A stretch of 17,971 bases of DNA from Bacteroidales bacterium UBA2716 (lineage in GTDB: Bacteria; Bacteroidota; Bacteroidia; Bacteroidales; UBA932): assembly GCA_002354005.1 (NCBI GenBank), contig DEKS01000174.1, positions 14,642 to 32,612 of the forward strand, written 5' to 3'. Position 1 is the first letter of the stretch. Every line of letters starts with the position of its first letter. Positions 13,895 to 17,971 of this stretch are shown here, in pieces. The translations under genes and the position numbers were made by a program. The notes beneath the pieces are model-generated. The model searched no databases and was not told the origin of the DNA. It saw only the letters and a list, made by a program, of their open reading frames with translations.

Positions 13895-15460
13895 TCAATA
13901 ACCGTCATTCTGTTTCACATTTTCGTTCAGCATGGTCTCCGTAAGCGGATACGGCAGGCGCTCATGCTTGCCCTTTTTGAAGCCATAAACGGAACGGCCG
14001 CTGGGTACATAGGATACCGCACCGTTGGGTTCCATCTTAGGATAATCCTTACCCATGTCCTTCAAGCAATCGTAGGCATCGCCCCAACGGAGCAGATCCT
14101 GGAAACGCTGGCCTTCGCCGCACAGTTCCAGACGCTTTTCAAGTTTGATATCAGCCAGAGTAACGCCATTGAGGGCGGGCAGCTGGGCGCGTTCGCGTAC
14201 AAGGTTGATGTACTTGAGAGCCAGGTCGTTATGGCCAGCCTCGAGATTAGCCTCGGCAGCCAGGAGAAGGACCTCGGCGTAGCGCATCCACAGCGGGTTC
14301 TTGAAGTTCACCATACCATAGTAGGTGATGTCTTCGGCCATGAAACGACCCTTCCAGTTGAAGATACCGGTGGAGAGGGTAGCCGTATTCCATACCACAC
14401 CCATGGCCTTGAGTTCATCATAGGTCTTCAGGGTCTGGGTACGACGGTAGCCGTCCTTACCGCCATTCTTGACGAAGGCAGCCATCAGATCCTCGGTGGG
14501 AACCATGAAGCCCCAACCGCCGGAACCGCAGACTTCAGCAGGAATGGTCATTTCGCCGCCGGAGCTGCGCCAGGAGACCATGGCACCGTAGAAGTCGAAG
14601 TTGTCGAACTGGTTGTCCAGGTCATTCACGCGGACGCTCTCGAACAAGTTCTCGCAGTTCTTTTTGTTGGCCTGGTGGCACATGTCACCGTAAGGACCAT
14701 CCGTCCAGAGAGCGTACAGGTTGGAGTTGATAACTTTGGCCAGCATGTCGGCAGACTTCTGGTAGTAGCTCTTGTCTTTGAGCTCGGTGGCCATCCACAG
14801 ATAGGCCTTGCCCAGGAGAGCCTCGCCGAATTCCGTGGTCACACGCCAAGTCTCCCTGTCGTTAAGGGAAGTCTTGCGGGCAAGCGCATTGGAATTGATG
14901 GCGTAAGTGAGGTCATCCTCAATGAACTTCCACAGATCTTCGGTAGAAGCATTGGCCTGTTTGTACTCGGAGGGTGCCAGCTCGTGATCCACGATGGGCG
15001 GATTGCCCCAGAGGGTGGTGAGCTCGAAGTAGGCCCAGGCGCGGAACAGATGTGCCTCGGCAACAGCCGTTGCCGCTGCCTTGCTCTGTTCGGGCTTGAT
15101 ATGGCCGATGATCACGTTGGCATGATAAATGAGCTTGTAGTAACCCTCGAAAGAGCTTTGGATCTGCGCTGTTTCGGAGTTGAAACCGAACTCGCCCAGG
15201 GCATCCATGTCCACGTTGTCACCATGGGCGGCACCTCCGGCATAATAGTCGTCGGAGATGATGTTCTTCACCAGCATCACATTGTAGTACCAACCACGGA
15301 CATCGCTGTACAGGGTGATACCTGCCGATTCAATTTCTTCGTCGGTCTTGTAGTAAGTATTGTAGTCGATAACGCCCTTACGAGGCTCGTCCAGCAATTT
15401 GCTGCAGGAGGAAAAGGCCAGGGCGGCGAGGACAGTCAGGATGATATATCTTGTTTTCAT
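13895..15460 (-). CDS. SusD/RagB-family outer-membrane glycan-binding lipoprotein
   Basis: A 521-residue protein. The start at 15460 gives MKTRYIILTV and lipobox FSSC (Cys19), and an earlier in-frame ATG four codons upstream adds nothing. The mature N terminus CSKLLDEP, the helical TPR-like core (HLFRAWAYFELTTLWGNPP at about residue 138) and the C-terminal LTETMLNENVKQNDGY are hallmarks of SusD/RagB proteins. The mature length is typical. SusD caps the SusC channel at the cell surface and delivers oligosaccharides to it. Many Trp residues (for example in SGGWGF and WNTATLSTGIFNWKG) could form the binding platform. It lies 12 bp after the SusC stop and 21 bp before the next gene, so all are one operon. 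The glycan bound is not deducible. Confidence 0.96.
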   Translation of the reverse strand: MKTRYIILTVLAALAFSSCSKLLDEPRKGVIDYNTYYKTDEEIESAGITLYSDVRGWYYNVMLVKNIISDDYYAGGAAHGDNVDMDALGEFGFNSETAQIQSSFEGYYKLIYHANVIIGHIKPEQSKAAATAVAEAHLFRAWAYFELTTLWGNPPIVDHELAPSEYKQANASTEDLWKFIEDDLTYAINSNALARKTSLNDRETWRVTTEFGEALLGKAYLWMATELKDKSYYQKSADMLAKVINSNLYALWTDGPYGDMCHQANKKNCENLFESVRVNDLDNQFDNFDFYGAMVSWRSSGGEMTIPAEVCGSGGWGFMVPTEDLMAAFVKNGGKDGYRRTQTLKTYDELKAMGVVWNTATLSTGIFNWKGRFMAEDITYYGMVNFKNPLWMRYAEVLLLAAEANLEAGHNDLALKYINLVRERAQLPALNGVTLADIKLEKRLELCGEGQRFQDLLRWGDAYDCLKDMGKDYPKMEPNGAVSYVPSGRSVYGFKKGKHERLPYPLTETMLNENVKQNDGY

Positions 15461-15472
15461 AGGGCAATCCAA

Positions 15473-17971
15473 TTAGAAAGTGATGTTTACACCGAAGACA
15501 AGCTTCTTGGAGGTAGGATAGTTACCCTTGTCCACACCCATGGAACGGCCTTGGCCGATGATTTCGGGATCGAAGCCCGGGTACTTGGTGAAGGTGAACC
15601 AGTCGTCCATGGAAGCATAGATGCGGAGCTGGTCCACGAAAATCTTCCTGAGAAGTTTTTTGGGGAAACTGTACCCCAGCTGGATTTGCTTGATCTTCAT
15701 GTAGCTGGCATCCATCACCACGCCGCTGGAGGTGAGGAACTGAGCGTAGTTGGAGGCATTGGCCGCCGGCATGGTACCATTGGTATGGGTGGGCGTCCAG
15801 CGGTCCCGGGTCAGGTAGGTAAGGCGGTTGGAGGTATAGTCAATGTTATTCAGGGCATTGAGAATCTGGTTACCGCCGGCACCGGTGAGGAAGAGGGTAA
15901 GGTCGATACCCTTCCAGCCCGCATTGAACGTAAGGCCGTAGTTGAACGTAGGGATACCGGAGCCCAGATGGCGCTTGTCAGTATCGGCCGGAGCGGTGGT
16001 AGTGCCTTCCAGGACGCCTTTATCATCGTAGTGGTTGAAGAGGGCTTCACCGGTGGTGCTTTCAATACCGGCGAACTCGTAGCCGTAGAGGTGCCAGGCC
16101 GGATAACCTTTCTCGAAACGGGTGACCGTACCATAATTGCGTACGCCAACACCTTCCAGACCATTCTTCAGCGTGGGATGCAGGTAGGTTACGCGGTTGC
16201 GCAGGGTGGAGAAGTTTCCGGCAATGCTGTAGTAGAAGTCGCCTACGGTGTCTTTCCAGCGGACTTCCAGTTCGATACCCTGGTTGTCCACATTACCGGC
16301 ATTCATCGGAGAAGCGCTCACGCCCACGATGGTGGAGGTGGTGACACCGGTCACGATGAGGTCCTTGGTGGCCTTGTCAAACCAGTCGAAGTTCACGGAG
16401 AGGCGGTCGCGCAGGAAGCGAAGGTCCAGGCCCACGTTGATCTGCTCGGAAGTTTCCCACTTCAGTTCCTGGTTACCGGCCATGGACGGAGCGTAGCCGA
16501 TGATGTATTCCCACGAGCCGTCGGCCTTCTGCTGACCGGTAGGATACTGGCCGGTGCTGGCAATGTCATTGGCGTAGGCATAATTGCCCAGGCCGGCGAT
16601 GGAACCGTTCTGGCCCCAGCTTACGCGCAGCTTGGCAAAGTTCACGGCCTTCTTGATACCGGAGAAGAATTTTTCCTCCGAAAAGGTCCATCCGGCCGAT
16701 ACGGACGGGAAGAAGCCCCAACGCCTGGGTTTGGGAAGGACGGAAAGGTCGGCGGCGTCGGCACGGAAAGTAGCCTGCACATTGTACCTGTTCAGGTAGC
16801 TCCAACCTACACGGGCGAAGTAGGAATACTTGTAACTGAAATTCTCGACACCGCCGCCCGCGGTTTTGGTTGCTGTGGGAGTGGCCTGATCAATGTAATA
16901 GAACAGCGGATCGTCGCGCTTGAGACCAAAGTCAATCACGCCGCCGGCGTCGGAACCGCTTACGCCGGAATTGGCGCTTTGGCTACGATTCTGGGAGAAG
17001 GACATACCCGCCATCGCGCTCACGTTATGTTTCCCGAACTGGTGCATCCAGTTGGCGAAGTTTTCCCATTGGTAGTAAATAGAGTTACCGGCGCTGGCGT
17101 TCACGCTCATATAATACTGCTTGGCATAGCCTTCATTGTAATAATAGTCATGGTTATAGCCATAAGAATCATTGGAGCTGAAACGGTAGCCAAGGCGGGA
17201 AGTGATGGTCAGGTCTTTGTAGGGGCGGAAATTAATGGCTGTCGCGCCATTGATGTTAAAGCCTTTGCTGATTGAATAACTGCGGTCTCTCTGCACCAGC
17301 GGGTGCACATTCTCCGAGATATTGAACTGGGAAATGCCATAATAATTGCCTTTCTCGTCCTGAAGGAGCACTTTGCCTTCATTCAGGTAATCCTGCATGA
17401 AAACGGGCAGGTTTTCCTTCGTGTAATAAGCAGGGGTCATCGGATCCAGCTGCAGGGCCGCCAGCACGGCGGAACCGTAGTCGGAACCCTCGGAAACGGT
17501 ACGGGCCTTGTAATACTCAATCTGGTTGTTGGTCTGCACTTCCAGCCAGGGCTTGAATTTCCAGGAACCGTTCACCATGCCGGTGATACGGTCGTACACA
17601 TCGGATTTGCCTTTGAACATACCGTCGTTGGACAGATAAGAACCGGAAATGTACAGGTTGCCGCGGTCGTTGCCGGCGCTGAACGTGAGATTGTGATGGT
17701 GCATCAGGGAGTTCTCATAGGATTCGGCCAGCCAGTCGGTATTGGTCTTCTGGTCCCATTTGGAATAAACGTCCTTCAGGGTGATGTTGCCTTTTTCCAT
17801 ATAGAACTGGATGAATTCCTCGGAGTTCATCACCTGGGGTACCTTGCCCAGGCTCTGGGAAGAGAGCTGGTAAGAGTAGCTGATCTTGCCGTCGCCTTTA
17901 CCGCGGCGGGTAGTAATCATCACCACACCGTTACCGGCCTCGGCACCGTAAATGGCGGCGGAGGCACCGTC
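15473..17971 (-). CDS. SusC/RagA-family TonB-dependent outer-membrane transporter (5' end outside the window)
   Basis: The frame is open to the window edge, so only the last 832 residues are present. A GTG at 17926 inside the frame is not the start. The first visible residues, DGASAAIYGAEAGNGVVMI followed by TTRRGKG, are the conserved end of the SusC plug domain. What follows is a 22-strand-type beta-barrel with many alternating aromatic residues, and the last residue is Phe (VNITF), the usual signal for outer-membrane barrel insertion. The signal peptide, CarboxypepD-like N-terminal domain and TonB box would be beyond the window. With SusD it forms the lidded importer that brings oligosaccharides into the periplasm using TonB energy. 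Any promoter and regulator for this operon would also be beyond the window edge. Confidence 0.96.
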   Translation of the reverse strand, partial: DGASAAIYGAEAGNGVVMITTRRGKGDGKISYSYQLSSQSLGKVPQVMNSEEFIQFYMEKGNITLKDVYSKWDQKTNTDWLAESYENSLMHHHNLTFSAGNDRGNLYISGSYLSNDGMFKGKSDVYDRITGMVNGSWKFKPWLEVQTNNQIEYYKARTVSEGSDYGSAVLAALQLDPMTPAYYTKENLPVFMQDYLNEGKVLLQDEKGNYYGISQFNISENVHPLVQRDRSYSISKGFNINGATAINFRPYKDLTITSRLGYRFSSNDSYGYNHDYYYNEGYAKQYYMSVNASAGNSIYYQWENFANWMHQFGKHNVSAMAGMSFSQNRSQSANSGVSGSDAGGVIDFGLKRDDPLFYYIDQATPTATKTAGGGVENFSYKYSYFARVGWSYLNRYNVQATFRADAADLSVLPKPRRWGFFPSVSAGWTFSEEKFFSGIKKAVNFAKLRVSWGQNGSIAGLGNYAYANDIASTGQYPTGQQKADGSWEYIIGYAPSMAGNQELKWETSEQINVGLDLRFLRDRLSVNFDWFDKATKDLIVTGVTTSTIVGVSASPMNAGNVDNQGIELEVRWKDTVGDFYYSIAGNFSTLRNRVTYLHPTLKNGLEGVGVRNYGTVTRFEKGYPAWHLYGYEFAGIESTTGEALFNHYDDKGVLEGTTTAPADTDKRHLGSGIPTFNYGLTFNAGWKGIDLTLFLTGAGGNQILNALNNIDYTSNRLTYLTRDRWTPTHTNGTMPAANASNYAQFLTSSGVVMDASYMKIKQIQLGYSFPKKLLRKIFVDQLRIYASMDDWFTFTKYPGFDPEIIGQGRSMGVDKGNYPTSKKLVFGVNITF

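Noticed and set aside
15790..16330. GTGGGCG and CGCCCACG strings inside the SusC gene as further copies of the element terminus
   Set aside because: They are isolated, lack the CTGA extension and the 30-bp spacing to a TTACCCC core, and are explained by coding for conserved SusC residues.
11909..17275. A very long open frame (about 1788 codons) on the plus strand opposite the SusC, SusD and SusE-position genes
   Set aside because: It runs antisense to three genes with clear family features and intact signal peptides. Its translation has no recognisable domain. Long antisense frames are expected in GC-rich genes with biased third codon positions.

Overview
The window looks like a gut- or rumen-type Bacteroidales chromosome. 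A SusC/SusD pair followed by a surface lipoprotein, many short lipoprotein signal peptides (lipobox Cys at residues 16-20), Bacteroidetes-type -7 promoter boxes (TAnnTTTG) and absent Shine-Dalgarno sequences all point there. The G+C content looks high for Bacteroides itself, so an uncultured, higher-GC Bacteroidales lineage fits better. I cannot place it more precisely.

Layout. 1-164: 3' end of a glycoside hydrolase family 3 (GH3) gene (+). 2510-222 (-): a two-gene unit, a CE1-type esterase with an N-terminal E-set/CBM48-like domain, then a rhodanese-metallo-beta-lactamase fusion lipoprotein. 2653-6190 (+): a GH3 lipoprotein glycosidase and an alpha/beta-hydrolase lipoprotein, 4 bp apart. 7614-6310 (-): a type B carboxylesterase lipoprotein. 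7769-8833 (+): a beta-lactamase-fold serine hydrolase, divergent from it. 17971-8976 (-): a polysaccharide-utilisation operon in the order SusC (5' end outside the window), SusD, repeat-built SusE/F-position lipoprotein, CE1 esterase lipoprotein, and two E-set/CE1 esterases. Its members overlap by 1 bp or are 12-25 bp apart.

How it may work together. SusC/SusD and the lipoprotein would bind and import an oligosaccharide. Seven serine hydrolases from four families (four CE1, one other alpha/beta hydrolase, one type B carboxylesterase, one beta-lactamase-fold) would strip ester groups, and the GH3 enzymes would trim beta-linked glucose or xylose. The best guess is an ester-decorated hemicellulose such as acetylated or feruloylated xylan. 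The substrate is inference. No backbone endo-glycanase and no regulator lie in the window.

Most unusual signal. Three intergenic regions within 2.75 kb (6195-6298, 7640-7744, 8840-8943) each hold a 104-105 bp palindromic element with one architecture: GTGGGCG, 30 bp, a central stem of about 30 bp (TTACCCC...GGGGTAA), 30 bp, CGCCCAC. The two copies between convergent genes look like bidirectional terminators. The copy between divergent genes supplies the -33 TTG of two near-identical promoters that would make leaderless or nearly leaderless mRNAs. A solo 18-bp terminus sits at 200-217. I do not recognise this family.

No tRNA, rRNA, CRISPR array, transposase or stretch over 300 bp without a gene was seen. 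The five intergenic gaps of 57-154 bp are described under their sites.
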